A stretch of DNA of 64,000 bases. Source: CALFXN01 sp937957815 (GTDB taxonomy: Bacteria > Synergistota > Synergistia > Synergistales > Aminobacteriaceae). Under the pieces are notes generated by a model, which saw only the letters and a program-made list of their open reading frames with translations, was not told the origin of the DNA and did no database searches. Location: assembly GCA_036788195.1 (NCBI GenBank), contig DAIQNX010000015.1, positions 1-64,000 on the forward strand. Reading direction: 5' to 3'. Both the position numbers and the translations under genes were made by a program. Each line of letters begins with the position of its first letter. Position 1 is the first letter of the stretch. Below, piece after piece: positions 35,764 to 44,588 of the stretch.

Positions 35764-35790
35764 TATCATCCGAAAGAAAGGGGTCGTATC

Positions 35791-36987
35791 ATGCTGTCAC
35801 GCATCATGGAACGCGCACGGGCGCACGAGAAGGAAATCGTCGAGCTTCGCCGTCACTTCCACATGAATCCGGAGCTGTCATGGAAAGAAGTCGAGACGAC
35901 GAAGAAAGTCGTCGAAGTTCTCGAACGCCTCGGGTATACGATCGTCAAAAAGGGCTTCGGCGGAACCGAATCCGGCGTCGTGGCCGACCTGAAGCGGGGA
36001 AAGTGCGGCCCTTGCGTCGCGCTTCGAGGAGACATGGACGCATTGCCGCTGCAGGAGGAGAACGACGTTCCCTACAAATCGCGAAACGACGGCGTCATGC
36101 ATGCCTGTGGTCATGACGCGCACACGGCGATGCTTCTGGGCGCGGCGATGGTCCTCAGGGAGATGGAAGCCGACCTCCCCGGCAACGTCCGCCTGATCTT
36201 CCAGCCCGCCGAAGAGCACGGACTCAAACCCGGCGCGAAGATCATGATCGAAGAGGGGGCGCTCGACGGCGTGTCCGCGATCGCGGGAATCCACGTCTGG
36301 TCGCTTACGGAGACGGGAAAGATCGTCTACCGGAGCGGTCCGTTCATGGCGGCGGCGGACGGCTTCGAGCTGACGATCCGGGGCAAGGGCGGCCACGGAT
36401 CCGCGCCGGAACTCTGCCATGATCCCGTCATCCCCGCGGCGCAGATCGTGAACGCGATCCAGACGATCGTCACGCGCGAGATCTGCCCGCGCGAGACGGC
36501 CGTCATCAGCATCGGCAAGTTCCAGTCGAACTCGAACGCGTTCAACATCATCCCCGAGACCGTGTTCATGAACGGCACGATCCGGACGTTCAATCCGAAG
36601 GTCCAGGACCATATCGAAGCGGCGATGAACCGGATCGCGGAGGCACACTGCGCGGCTGCCCGCTGCACGGCCGAGCTCAAGTACACGCGCTTCATCCCTG
36701 CCACGATCAACGACGCCGCGATGACCTCCCTCCTGACGGGCGCGGCCAGGGAACTTCTCGGCGACGGGAACGTCGTCGAAACGGAACTCATCATGGGATC
36801 CGAGGATTACAGCTTCTTCCTCCAGAAGATCCCGGGAACCTACTTCAATCTCGGAACGCGGAACGCCACGAAGGGGACGGACAAATCGCACCATTCGCCG
36901 GTCTTCAACCTCGACGAGGATGCGCTCCCGACCGGAGTGGCCCTCATGTCCGCGTTCGCGTGGAAGTACCTGTCGAGCGCCTGCTGA
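35791..36987 (+). CDS. M20-family metallo-amidohydrolase (hippurate/N-acyl-amino-acid hydrolase type)
   Basis: 398 residues with AAAGGGG 7 bases upstream of ATG 35791. The di-metal site is seen as His104-Ala-Cys-Gly-His108 with Asp109, and the Glu-Glu-His at 141-143. Cys106 in HACGHD is typical of the M20D amidohydrolase group, which removes acyl groups from amino acids or opens cyclic amides. The dimerisation domain (IRGKGGHGSAPELCHDP) is intact, and so is the C-terminal metal region HHSPVFNLDEDAL. It probably acts on what the divergent transporter brings in. Confidence 0.92.
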   Translation: MLSRIMERARAHEKEIVELRRHFHMNPELSWKEVETTKKVVEVLERLGYTIVKKGFGGTESGVVADLKRGKCGPCVALRGDMDALPLQEENDVPYKSRNDGVMHACGHDAHTAMLLGAAMVLREMEADLPGNVRLIFQPAEEHGLKPGAKIMIEEGALDGVSAIAGIHVWSLTETGKIVYRSGPFMAAADGFELTIRGKGGHGSAPELCHDPVIPAAQIVNAIQTIVTREICPRETAVISIGKFQSNSNAFNIIPETVFMNGTIRTFNPKVQDHIEAAMNRIAEAHCAAARCTAELKYTRFIPATINDAAMTSLLTGAARELLGDGNVVETELIMGSEDYSFFLQKIPGTYFNLGTRNATKGTDKSHHSPVFNLDEDALPTGVALMSAFAWKYLSSAC

Positions 36988-37014
36988 CCGAAACGGCGAT
37001 ATCGCGGCGCGAAG

Positions 37015-37050
37015 CGGGAGAAGGGTGATTCGGCCCTTCCCCCGTTTCAT
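37015..37050 (+). terminator. Intrinsic terminator after the M20 gene
   Basis: An 11-bp stem with one mismatch (37015-37025 with 37034-37044, eight-base loop) followed by TTTCAT. It separates the convergent M20 and AraC-like genes. Confidence 0.6.
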
Positions 37051-37054
37051 GTCT

Positions 37055-37447
37055 TCATGTCGGCGCGTTCCGGAATGCCTTCGCGTAGACTCCCGGCGGC
37101 GTTCCGCTGCGCCCCGGGGCGACCGAACGCGCCGCAGTCGCAAGCGCGGCCGGGTCGACGTAGAGCATCCGGTACCGCCATTCGGTTTGGTTCGTCCCGT
37201 GTCCCGTATGCGCCTCGCCGGGCATGACGAGCGTGGCATTCCCGGCCGCCGCGGTCTCGGTCGTTTCCCGGTAGCGGAAATTCAGACCTCCCCGTTCGAC
37301 GACTCCAAAGCCGAACGTGTCGTGACTGTGCAGCGAGAACGACTGACTGACGTACGTTGCCAGCAGAATGTCCGCTGCGGGCAGCGCTGCGTTGCGCCAC
37401 AGACGGACGGACTCGCCGCCTTCCCGATTGTCGAGCGTTTCCGTCAT
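37055..37447 (-). CDS. AraC-type sensor (cupin) domain without a DNA-binding domain
   Basis: 130 residues from ATG 37447 with GGAGG 5-6 bases upstream. The sequence matches the N-terminal ligand-binding cupin of AraC regulators: FSLHSHDTFGFGVVERG, a segment with LVMPGEAHTGHG, then YRMLYVDPAALATAA. AraC proteins continue with two helix-turn-helix motifs for another ~130 residues, but here the frame stops shortly after the cupin at the M20 terminator. It is either a truncated regulator remnant or a stand-alone sensor domain; the good ribosome binding site favours expression. It diverges from the B3/4 gene. Confidence 0.7.
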   Translation of the reverse strand: MTETLDNREGGESVRLWRNAALPAADILLATYVSQSFSLHSHDTFGFGVVERGGLNFRYRETTETAAAGNATLVMPGEAHTGHGTNQTEWRYRMLYVDPAALATAARSVAPGRSGTPPGVYAKAFRNAPT

Positions 37448-37568
37448 CGTATCCTCCCGGGGGAATATTCGCAGGCGCCCCGACGAATGTGATCTTCTGC
37501 AATATCGTACAAGCCGGACGCCCAAAGCGCATCCTACAATCGGCCGAAAAGGAAGGGGCGATGCAACG

Positions 37569-38273
37569 ATGATTCAGACGAAAACGAACGACATTCTGCA
37601 AACGGGGACGCGCTGGAAGAACGCGAACGCCGGAACGTCGGCCGGAATCCTGGTCGTCCGGAACGCGCCGAACGGACCGGTCGGCGCGTCGATGGAGGCC
37701 TTTCGCGCGGAGACGGAGGAATCCCTTCGGGCGCGCTTCGGCTCCATGGACCGAGCGGCGCTCCGGGAACTGCCGGTCTACCGGGAGTATGCGGCGTATT
37801 ACCGGCGGTTCGACAAGACGTATCACGTCCTCATGCAGCTCGAGTCGATCGCGCTCAAGGGGAAGCGCATCCCGAAGGTGTCGAACCTCGTCACCGCGAT
37901 GTTCGCGGCAGAGCTGTCGAGCGGCGTCCTCACGGCCGGACACGACCTCGACAGACTCGCGCTTCCGCTCGAGGCCTCGCTCGCGACGCCGGATGAGGCG
38001 TATGCGCTTCTCGGGAAGGGAACGCTCCAGAAGATGAAGGAGGGGGACCTTCGCGTGGCGGACGGCCGGGGTCTCATCGGGAGTATCCTGTATGGTCCCA
38101 ACGATCGCTCTCCCATCGGCCCCGATACGAGGAACGTTCTCTATCTCGTCTACGGCGTTCCCGGCGTGTCGCGGGACGCCATCCGGGAGCACCTCGAAGG
38201 TCTTGGACATCGCGTTGCGTCGCTCTCCTCCGGTGCGACGACGGAAGGCCCGGAAATCGTCACGGCCGGATAG
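37569..38273 (+). CDS. B3/B4 domain protein (PheT-like tRNA-editing-domain fold)
   Basis: 234 residues from ATG 37569; AAGGAAGGGG lies about 10 bases upstream. The fold is that of the B3/B4 domain of phenylalanyl-tRNA synthetase beta chains, with GSMDRAALRELPVYREYAAYYRRF and a central LESIALKGKRIPKVSNLVTAMF. Stand-alone copies are common in bacteria and are thought to act in editing or amino-acid-related regulation, without a settled function. It sits among amino-acid genes and diverges from the AraC-like fragment. Confidence 0.82.
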   Translation: MIQTKTNDILQTGTRWKNANAGTSAGILVVRNAPNGPVGASMEAFRAETEESLRARFGSMDRAALRELPVYREYAAYYRRFDKTYHVLMQLESIALKGKRIPKVSNLVTAMFAAELSSGVLTAGHDLDRLALPLEASLATPDEAYALLGKGTLQKMKEGDLRVADGRGLIGSILYGPNDRSPIGPDTRNVLYLVYGVPGVSRDAIREHLEGLGHRVASLSSGATTEGPEIVTAG

Positions 38274-38319
38274 ACGGACGTGAGGAGTCCCGCGAAGGAG
38301 CTCCCCGCGTCCGCGTGTT

Positions 38320-39015
38320 TCAGGAGGCGAGCGCCCGTTCGACGGCCGCCTCGGCGTGAAGCCGCGTCGTGTCCATGACCGGAAGCGCCGTATGCTCCCG
38401 ATGGATCAGGAGCGGAAGCTCCGTGCAGCCGAGGACGATGCCCTGCGCGCCCCGTGAGGCGAGTCCGTCCATGATCCGGAGGACCGTCGAGCGAGATTCG
38501 TCGCGGATGATCCCGCGGCACAGTTCGTCGAAGATGATCCGGTCGACCGTCTCCATGTCGTCGTCGCCCGGAACGAGGACGTCGAGCCCGAAACGCTCCC
38601 TCATGCGCCCGGAATAGGTGTCCGACCGCATGAGATATTTCGTCCCGAGAAGCCCCACGCGCGAGAAGCCGAGCCGTTTCGACCCGAGCGACGCCGCGTC
38701 TGCGATGTGGAGCACCGGAAGCCCCGTCTCCTTTTCGAGGGCGTCCGCGTAGCGGTGGAGCGTGTTCGAGCAGATCAGCAGGAACGACGCGCCGCCGCGC
38801 GCGACCGAGTGTCCCGCGTTCAGCATGATCTCCCCGAGGTCGTCCCACCTTCCCTCTTTGAGCATCGCGGCGACGGGTGCGAAGTCGAGCGAGTGGAGGA
38901 GGCACGCCGAGGAACTCAGACCTCCGAGTCTGCGCACGGTCGTCTCGTTGAGAATCCGGTAGTATTCGATCGTCGACTCCCAGCTCGTGCCGCCGATCAG
39001 ACCGATGAGCTTCAT
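38320..39015 (-). CDS. Aspartate/glutamate racemase family protein
   Basis: 231 residues from ATG 39015. The two catalytic cysteines are visible: Cys82 in LICSNTLH and Cys197 in GIVLGCTELPLL. The N-terminus KLIGLIGGTSWESTIEYY is the family start. These cofactor-independent enzymes convert L- and D-Asp or Glu. The start overlaps the phzF stop as ATGA. In an amino-acid fermenter the enzyme may feed D-amino acids into catabolism or the cell wall. Confidence 0.93.
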   Translation of the reverse strand: MKLIGLIGGTSWESTIEYYRILNETTVRRLGGLSSSACLLHSLDFAPVAAMLKEGRWDDLGEIMLNAGHSVARGGASFLLICSNTLHRYADALEKETGLPVLHIADAASLGSKRLGFSRVGLLGTKYLMRSDTYSGRMRERFGLDVLVPGDDDMETVDRIIFDELCRGIIRDESRSTVLRIMDGLASRGAQGIVLGCTELPLLIHREHTALPVMDTTRLHAEAAVERALAS

Positions 39016-39908
39016 CGCAGCGCACCCGTCTCCATCGTTCCGTCGAGGACCGTCACGGTCGGCCCGCCGACGCGGACCTCCACGATTGCTCCGTTCCTCA
39101 GGCCGACGATCGTCGAGACGCGGCCCGGGCGTTCCGCGCCGTATCCGGCTTCGGCGCTCATCCGGATCGTGTCCGAGAGCGGAACGAGCGCGTGCTTCAC
39201 GACGTACGCGGAGACGCAGCCGTTGCACGTGCCGCACACGGGATCCTCGTCGATCCCGACGGCGGGCGCGAACGACCGGATGTGGTAGGCCGACTCCGGA
39301 TGCTTCGTCTCGAGCGAAAAGACCGAGTACCCGATGTAATTCCCTTCGCGGCTCGCCTTCGCGATCGCCGGGAAATCGGGCGCGAGGGTGGAGAGCGTCG
39401 ATAACGACTTCAGGCCGAACGTCAGCCAGGGCAGCCCGGTCGAGACGACGGATACCGGCGCGTCGAGAATATCGTCCTCCGTCACGCGAAGGAGCGCCGC
39501 GACTTCGGCGCGCGACGATGCCTCCCGGAAGGTCGGAAGGGCCTGATTCATCATGAAGACGGGACGCGGTCCCTCTCTGCGGACCTCGACCGGAAGGACG
39601 CCCGCGAGCGTCTCCTGCGTGAAGGTCGTCCGGTCCTTCGCGAGACGCCTCTCCTCCTCGAGCGCGGCGAACGTCCCGATCGTCGCGTGGCCGCAGAGTT
39701 CGACCTCCCTGCGCGGCGTGAAGAACCTGACGCGGAAGTCCGCGACGTCCGACGGCGTCACGAACGCCGTCTCCGACAGGTTCATCTCCCGCGCGATCCG
39801 GAGCATCGTCGCGTCGTCGAGCCCCTCCGCGTTCAGGACGACCCCAGCGGGGTTCCCTCCGAACGGCTCTTCCGAAAACGCGTCCACCTGTTTGATCGCA
39901 ATTCTCAT
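39012..39908 (-). CDS. PhzF-family isomerase/epimerase-like protein
   Basis: 298 residues from ATG 39908, chosen over GTG 39917 by AAAGGGG spacing. It has the PhzF double diaminopimelate-epimerase-like fold with QVDAFSEEPFGGNPAGV at the N-terminus, catalytic Glu46 in NLSETAFV, CGHATIGTFAAL, and GIDEDPVCGTCNGC near residue 220. PhzF itself isomerises a phenazine precursor, but most family members are uncharacterised, and no phenazine genes are present. It is co-transcribed with the racemase, and the MocR regulator lies 54 bases upstream on the same strand. Confidence 0.9.
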   Translation of the reverse strand: MRIAIKQVDAFSEEPFGGNPAGVVLNAEGLDDATMLRIAREMNLSETAFVTPSDVADFRVRFFTPRREVELCGHATIGTFAALEEERRLAKDRTTFTQETLAGVLPVEVRREGPRPVFMMNQALPTFREASSRAEVAALLRVTEDDILDAPVSVVSTGLPWLTFGLKSLSTLSTLAPDFPAIAKASREGNYIGYSVFSLETKHPESAYHIRSFAPAVGIDEDPVCGTCNGCVSAYVVKHALVPLSDTIRMSAEAGYGAERPGRVSTIVGLRNGAIVEVRVGGPTVTVLDGTMETGALR

Positions 39909-39962
39909 GTCACGCACCCCTTTCCCGTTTCGATGTCGCCGCCCGGTTTTCCGGGGCGGCGC

Positions 39963-41474
39963 TCAGATCACCGGCCGAACCGCCTCGCGTTCCTGCGCGG
40001 GAACGTCGCCGGAACACTCGCGGACGGCGTCCGTGAGGCAACGGATTCCCTCCCGGATTCTGTCCTCGGGCTCTGCCGCGAAGCAGAGTCGCATGTGCGA
40101 CCCCCCCTGGATTCCGTCGGCGAAGAAGGCGTTCCCCGGAAGATAGGAGACGCCCCGCCGCGCCGCGGCGGCCGGAAGCCGCGAGACGTCGACCGACGGG
40201 GGCACCCGCGCCCAGACGTAGTACCCGCCTGCGGGGGAATTCCAGTTCATGCCCGGAGGCGCCGATTCCGCAAGCGTCCGGAGCATGACGCCGCGCCGGG
40301 TCGCGTAACGCGTGCGGACGACGCGGAGATGTTCTTCGTAGACCCCTTCGCGCAGCATCCGATCGAGCAGGAACTGCGCCGGGGTGTTCGTGTGGAGGTC
40401 GGTGTACTGCTTCATGCGGCAGAACGCGTCGAGGACGCGCCTCGGCGCGACGACCCAGCCGATGCGCGTGCCGAGGAAGAGCGTCTTCGAAAACGACCCG
40501 AGAGACAGGACGCTTCCCGTCGGGTCGGTCGCGAAGAGCGACGGGGGCGGCTCGGCATCGTAGGCGAGATCGGAGTAGGGATCGTCCTCGAGGACGGGCG
40601 TTCGGAAGCGCTGCGCGAGCTGGAGGAGTTCCCGCCGACGCTCGAGGCCCATCGTAACGCCCGTGGGGTTCTGGCAGGTCGGCAGCGTGTAGATCAGCCT
40701 CGGACGGAAGCGATGGAGGACGATTTCGAGAATGTCTGTCCGGATGCCCTTCTCGTCGACCGGAACGCCGACGACTCGTGCCCCGGCGTTCCTGAAGATT
40801 CTGAGCGCCCCGAAGAACGTCGGGTCTTCGACGACGACCGTGTCGCCGGGACGGACCAGAAGCCTCGCGGCGTAGTCGATTCCCTGCTGCGACCCGGAGA
40901 GGACGAAGACGTCTTCCGCGGAGACGACGACGTGGCGCGAGAGAAGGTATCGCGCGATGCTCTCCCGGAGGACATCCTGCCCCGGAACGGGGCTCGGCAG
41001 GAGCATCGCCCCCGCGGTGCGGTCGTCGGCGAGAAGGCGGCGCATGATGTCCCGGACTGCGTCGACGGGGTAGAGCGACGGATCGGGGACGCCGGTCGCG
41101 AAGGAGATTCGATCCTGCGCCGAAGCCTCCCGCATCATGTCGCGGATGATGCTTCCCCCCGGGGAAGCCGCGTCCTCGTTGAGGAGCTGGCTCCATGGGA
41201 GCGGCATGACCTCGCCGTTCCCGGAACGCGGGAAGAGCTGCGAGAGAACCGTCGTGCCTCGGCCGACGAAACCCTCCGCGAGCCCCTCGGCCTTGAGTTC
41301 GTCGTAGGCCTTCACGACCGTGCTCCGGTTGAGCCCGAGCTCTTCGGCGAGTTTCCGCTCCGGTGGCAGCAGCGTCCCCCCCGGGAGTTCGCCCGAGAGG
41401 ATCCCCTCCCGGAAGCTGTCGCGCAGCTGGAGATAGATCGGAACATCCGAATTCCGGACGATATGGAGATTCAC
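39963..41474 (-). CDS. MocR-type regulator (GntR DNA-binding domain fused to PLP aminotransferase fold)
   Basis: 503 residues from GTG 41474, which has GGAGGG about 10 bases upstream. The GntR winged helix spans about 8-75 (LPPERKLAEELGLNRSTVVKAYDEL). The aminotransferase-like domain carries LSGSQQGID, TPTCQNP-like LPTCQNPTG and the PLP lysine Lys330 in SFSKTLFLG. MocR regulators sense PLP or amino-acid adducts and often control the adjacent gene. The inverted and direct repeats around its own promoter, at 41535-41584, suggest autoregulation, and phzF plus the racemase downstream are the likely targets. Confidence 0.92.
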   Translation of the reverse strand: MNLHIVRNSDVPIYLQLRDSFREGILSGELPGGTLLPPERKLAEELGLNRSTVVKAYDELKAEGLAEGFVGRGTTVLSQLFPRSGNGEVMPLPWSQLLNEDAASPGGSIIRDMMREASAQDRISFATGVPDPSLYPVDAVRDIMRRLLADDRTAGAMLLPSPVPGQDVLRESIARYLLSRHVVVSAEDVFVLSGSQQGIDYAARLLVRPGDTVVVEDPTFFGALRIFRNAGARVVGVPVDEKGIRTDILEIVLHRFRPRLIYTLPTCQNPTGVTMGLERRRELLQLAQRFRTPVLEDDPYSDLAYDAEPPPSLFATDPTGSVLSLGSFSKTLFLGTRIGWVVAPRRVLDAFCRMKQYTDLHTNTPAQFLLDRMLREGVYEEHLRVVRTRYATRRGVMLRTLAESAPPGMNWNSPAGGYYVWARVPPSVDVSRLPAAAARRGVSYLPGNAFFADGIQGGSHMRLCFAAEPEDRIREGIRCLTDAVRECSGDVPAQEREAVRPVI

Positions 41475-41522
41475 GGCGCGTTCCCTCCTCGAGTCGCGGA
41501 TGGCTTCAGGCATCCTGGAGGG

Positions 41523-41551
41523 ATTGTATCGTTTCAATTGGATGACGAGAA
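41523..41551 (-). promoter_or_regulatory. Promoter of the MocR regulator gene
   Basis: TACAAT (41523-41528) on the minus strand follows TTCTCG (41546-41551) at 17 bases. The -35 box lies inside the inverted repeat of the operator. Confidence 0.5.
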
Positions 41552-41584
41552 CATCCAATTGACCCGCGGAAATGCCATCCAATT
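41535..41584. promoter_or_regulatory. MocR-type operator: one inverted and one direct repeat
   Basis: CAATTGGATG (41535-41544) and CATCCAATTG (41552-41561) form a perfect 10-bp inverted repeat with a 7-base spacer. A further CATCCAATT occurs at 41576-41584, 24 bases from the second copy. Direct plus inverted half-sites overlapping a promoter are known from PdxR- and MocR-controlled genes. Confidence 0.7.
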
Positions 41585-41591
41585 CCCGGGA

Positions 41592-42638
41592 TCAGATGTC
41601 GCGGCGCCGTCTCCTCGTGAAGATGAAGTCCCGTTGAACCGCGAAACTGCCGAGGTAGATCAGGAGTTCCGAGATCACCTTCGCGCAGATGACCGGAATT
41701 CCGAAGCGGGAATTCAGGAAGGCGATCGTTCCGTACGACAGGATACCCGTGATGGTCACCAGTCCGGCAAAGGCGGGGAGGGCGAGTCGTGCGGTCGTGT
41801 CGGAGAAGAAGACGACCTTTTTGACGGCGAAAAACTGAAAGAAAAGCGCCGCGAGACGCGCCGCGATCTGCGACTCGGCGATATTCCCGGCGTACCGGAA
41901 GCAGGTCGCGAAAACGGCGTAATCGATGGCTGCGGTCGCGAGGGAGACGCCGATGAACCGGAAGAGCTGCAGGGAGATGTGTATCGAGTCACGGAGCGGC
42001 CTGAAGTGCGAACTCCTGTTGCCGTCGACGTAGACCGTCTCGATGTTCGTCTCCGCGATGCTCCAGTCGTGGTGTTTGCTCATGATGAGCATGTCCAGCT
42101 CGAACTCGTAGCCTGAATGCTCGATTCGGAGCAGTTGGGGGATGATCCGGGAGGAGATCCCCCGGAGCCCCGTCTGCGTATCCGAGAGTCTGCGTCCCAC
42201 GAGAAGCCGGAAGAGCAGAAGAATCGTCCTGTTTCCGACGAGGCTTCTGAGGGGTACGCCGCGGGAAAAGCGTCGCGCTCCGAGAATCAGGTCCGCGGCT
42301 CCCGCGTCCAGCAATCCGGCGACCCTGCGGATATCGGCCGGGGTATGCTGCCCGTCCGCATCGGCGGTGACCGCTCCCGCCGCGTTCGGGAAACGGCAGA
42401 GGACGTCGTTCAGGCCCGTTTTCAAAGCGTTTCCCTTTCCGAGATTGACCGCGTGTCGCAGGAGCGTCACTCCGGGAAAGGCGGCGAGTCGCGCGAAGAG
42501 GGGGCCGCAACTCGGATCGCTGCCGTCGTCCACGAGGACGACGGAAAGAAATTCCTCGGGAAAGGAGGTCATTTCCCGGACGAGCCGTTCGAGTTCCGGT
42601 CCGGGGTTGTAGGCGGGAATGACGAGGACGATATTCAG
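41592..42638 (-). CDS. GT2 glycosyltransferase fused to a GtrA-like membrane domain, apparent CTG start
   Basis: 348 residues if started at CTG 42638. The GT2 domain (about 1-225) begins NIVLVIPAYNPG and has LVDDGSD, ADADGQHTPADI and a DTQTGLRGI segment. The C-terminal ~110 residues hold four helices of the GtrA type (IDYAVFATCFRYAG, FFAVKKVVFF). The first ATG in frame, at 42572, would remove the IPAYN strand of the nucleotide-binding site. CTG 42638 overlaps the upstream stop (CTGA), and GGGAG lies 9 bases before it. GtrA proteins flip polyprenyl-linked sugars, so synthesis and flipping may be joined in one chain. Confidence 0.83.
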   Translation of the reverse strand: MNIVLVIPAYNPGPELERLVREMTSFPEEFLSVVLVDDGSDPSCGPLFARLAAFPGVTLLRHAVNLGKGNALKTGLNDVLCRFPNAAGAVTADADGQHTPADIRRVAGLLDAGAADLILGARRFSRGVPLRSLVGNRTILLLFRLLVGRRLSDTQTGLRGISSRIIPQLLRIEHSGYEFELDMLIMSKHHDWSIAETNIETVYVDGNRSSHFRPLRDSIHISLQLFRFIGVSLATAAIDYAVFATCFRYAGNIAESQIAARLAALFFQFFAVKKVVFFSDTTARLALPAFAGLVTITGILSYGTIAFLNSRFGIPVICAKVISELLIYLGSFAVQRDFIFTRRRRRDI

Positions 42639-44482
42639 GAGTCACCACTCCCTTCGTTCCCGTCCGGACGGAGCGGAATCAGCTCTGACCCGGCTCCGTG
42701 GCGGACGGAGAAAAAGAAGTCCCGGGACAGGGTCCCGGGCGCGAAAAGACGCGCATACTTCGACCGAAGCGAGTCTTTCGCGTTTCCGAAGAATACGAAG
42801 TCGTACCCGGCGAGTTCCGTTTCCCACGTTGCCGCGTCGGGCTCGCCGTTCCATTTCTCCCAGTTCGTCCGGACGGGAAAGAGCTCGTACTTCGTCACGA
42901 CCCGCTCGAAGCCGTCGGATCCCTCCCAGACGATGTACACGCGGCTTCCCGGGGGAAGGACGGACCGCATGAAGCGAAATTCCGGCCCGAACCCCTCCCT
43001 CAACGGCAATCGTCCGGTCTCGAACGTCTCCGGGTTCGGAGGCGCCGCGAGCAGCAGTGCCGCGGCGAACGCGGCCGACGCCCACCCGCGGTTTCCGGCG
43101 AGGAGGCTCGCCGCGACGAGGATCGCTCCGGTGAGCCAGATGGCCACGTACCGTGCGTACCCCGCAAGCGCGGGGCCCTCTTCGTCATCGAAGGCGAACA
43201 TGTACAGGACGAGCATTCCCGCGAGAAACGCCCCCCAGAAAATGAAAAACACGGCAAAGGCCCACGGGGAGGCGATTCGGGGACGGACTTTGCGATACGC
43301 GGCGAGACACGTGACGGCAATCAGCGCGATCCACGCGACGAGGGGCGCTCCCCTGAAGAACGGCGTCTCTCCGACGCGGAAGCGTTCCGCAGTCTCATTT
43401 TCGAGCCCGCCGACGGGAACCGTGAGAAGCGCCTTCGCGAAATTTCCCCTGATGGTCCGCAGTTTTTCGGGCGCGTCGCCCGAGAATGCCCCGACGACTC
43501 CGTGAAAATCGATCAGAGCGAGGTTGAACGTCGTGTCATCGAGGTCGTGCGTCCGGCTCCAGCGGTCCCACGAGAGTTTCGCGCCGAGGGGGAGCGCGAT
43601 CAGCAGCAGGGCGACCAGTACGGAAGAACGCGTCGTCCGGAAATCCCGGCCGCGCGTCAGCGCGTGGACGGGAAAGGCCGCGAGCAGGACGCAGCAGATC
43701 GCGAGAAGCGATCCCACTCTCTTGACGAGCGGCAGAAGCGCCAGGGATGGGAGCAGGAACGCGAGATCGGTCGCGCTCTGCGCGAGGATCGCCCCGGCCG
43801 CCGTATACCCGAACGTCATGCCGAGCGCGATGTCGACGCACATCGAATAGAAGCCGAGTCCGAACCCCGATGTCAGGCTCGCGAGGGTTGCGATGCCGGA
43901 AACGAACGCGAGCGGCTTTCCGGTCGTCGTGCGCTCGAGGAGCGGGAGTCCCTGGCTCAGGATGAGGACGAAGTTGCCGAGGTAGCACACGGGTTCGAAG
44001 TCCCCCCCGCAGCGGAGGAAGAAATAGTGGAGGAGGTCCGTGGCCTGCGGGTAGTTCAGGCAGTAACCGATGCAGGAAGACGCGTCCCGGAGCGACGCGG
44101 TCGCCAGCATTTCGCGGCTGGAGATCCCCCAGAAGGAGAACTCGTCCCAGATGTGGAAGTTTCCGTCCCGGAACCACCAGCAGAAGAGAATGAGGGAGGC
44201 GAAGGCAGCCGCCGAGGCGGGAGTCGCCATCAGGCGACGGAACGCCCCGCAGCGGTACAGCAGAAAAACGGCCGGGGCGAGAACGGCGATCCCTCCGTAC
44301 AGCAGTGCCGTCGTCCCTGCGGAAAGACATCCGGACAGCGCGCACGCATAAAGAACGGCCACGATCGCCGGAACGACCGCGGCAAAGCAGCGTCCGAAGG
44401 AATTTTTCGTCGCGGCTATCGTCGCGGCCGTCCATCCCGTGACGGACGCGAGCGGAAGAATGATTCCGATCCAGTATCCCAT
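42635..44482 (-). CDS. Polytopic membrane protein, probable GT-C-fold glycosyltransferase
   Basis: 615 residues with about twelve hydrophobic helices and a C-terminal soluble part from about residue 505 (SVLPPGSRVYIVWEGSDGFERVV). After the third or fourth helix comes GNFHIWDEFSFWG, an acidic motif in the first large loop where GT-C enzymes place catalytic residues. It is coupled by a 4-base overlap to the GT2-GtrA gene. The pair resembles, in function but not in sequence order, the module at 3938-7264. Acceptor and sugar are unknown. Confidence 0.62.
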   Translation of the reverse strand: MGYWIGIILPLASVTGWTAATIAATKNSFGRCFAAVVPAIVAVLYACALSGCLSAGTTALLYGGIAVLAPAVFLLYRCGAFRRLMATPASAAAFASLILFCWWFRDGNFHIWDEFSFWGISSREMLATASLRDASSCIGYCLNYPQATDLLHYFFLRCGGDFEPVCYLGNFVLILSQGLPLLERTTTGKPLAFVSGIATLASLTSGFGLGFYSMCVDIALGMTFGYTAAGAILAQSATDLAFLLPSLALLPLVKRVGSLLAICCVLLAAFPVHALTRGRDFRTTRSSVLVALLLIALPLGAKLSWDRWSRTHDLDDTTFNLALIDFHGVVGAFSGDAPEKLRTIRGNFAKALLTVPVGGLENETAERFRVGETPFFRGAPLVAWIALIAVTCLAAYRKVRPRIASPWAFAVFFIFWGAFLAGMLVLYMFAFDDEEGPALAGYARYVAIWLTGAILVAASLLAGNRGWASAAFAAALLLAAPPNPETFETGRLPLREGFGPEFRFMRSVLPPGSRVYIVWEGSDGFERVVTKYELFPVRTNWEKWNGEPDAATWETELAGYDFVFFGNAKDSLRSKYARLFAPGTLSRDFFFSVRHGAGSELIPLRPDGNEGSGDS

Positions 44483-44553
44483 CGCTGCGGTTCACGCTCC
44501 GAGTCGAACATGGGGCGGAAATCCTCCCCGGAAACGCAGGGTCCGATCGCGAC

Positions 44554-44562
44554 AGTATAGCA
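44554..44562 (-). promoter_or_regulatory. Extended -10 promoter for the second glycan module
   Basis: TG-C-TATACT on the minus strand, with no clear -35 box, about 70 bases before the start at 44482. Confidence 0.4.
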
Positions 44563-44588
44563 CCTTGCCCGATGGAAGGAAGATCCCG

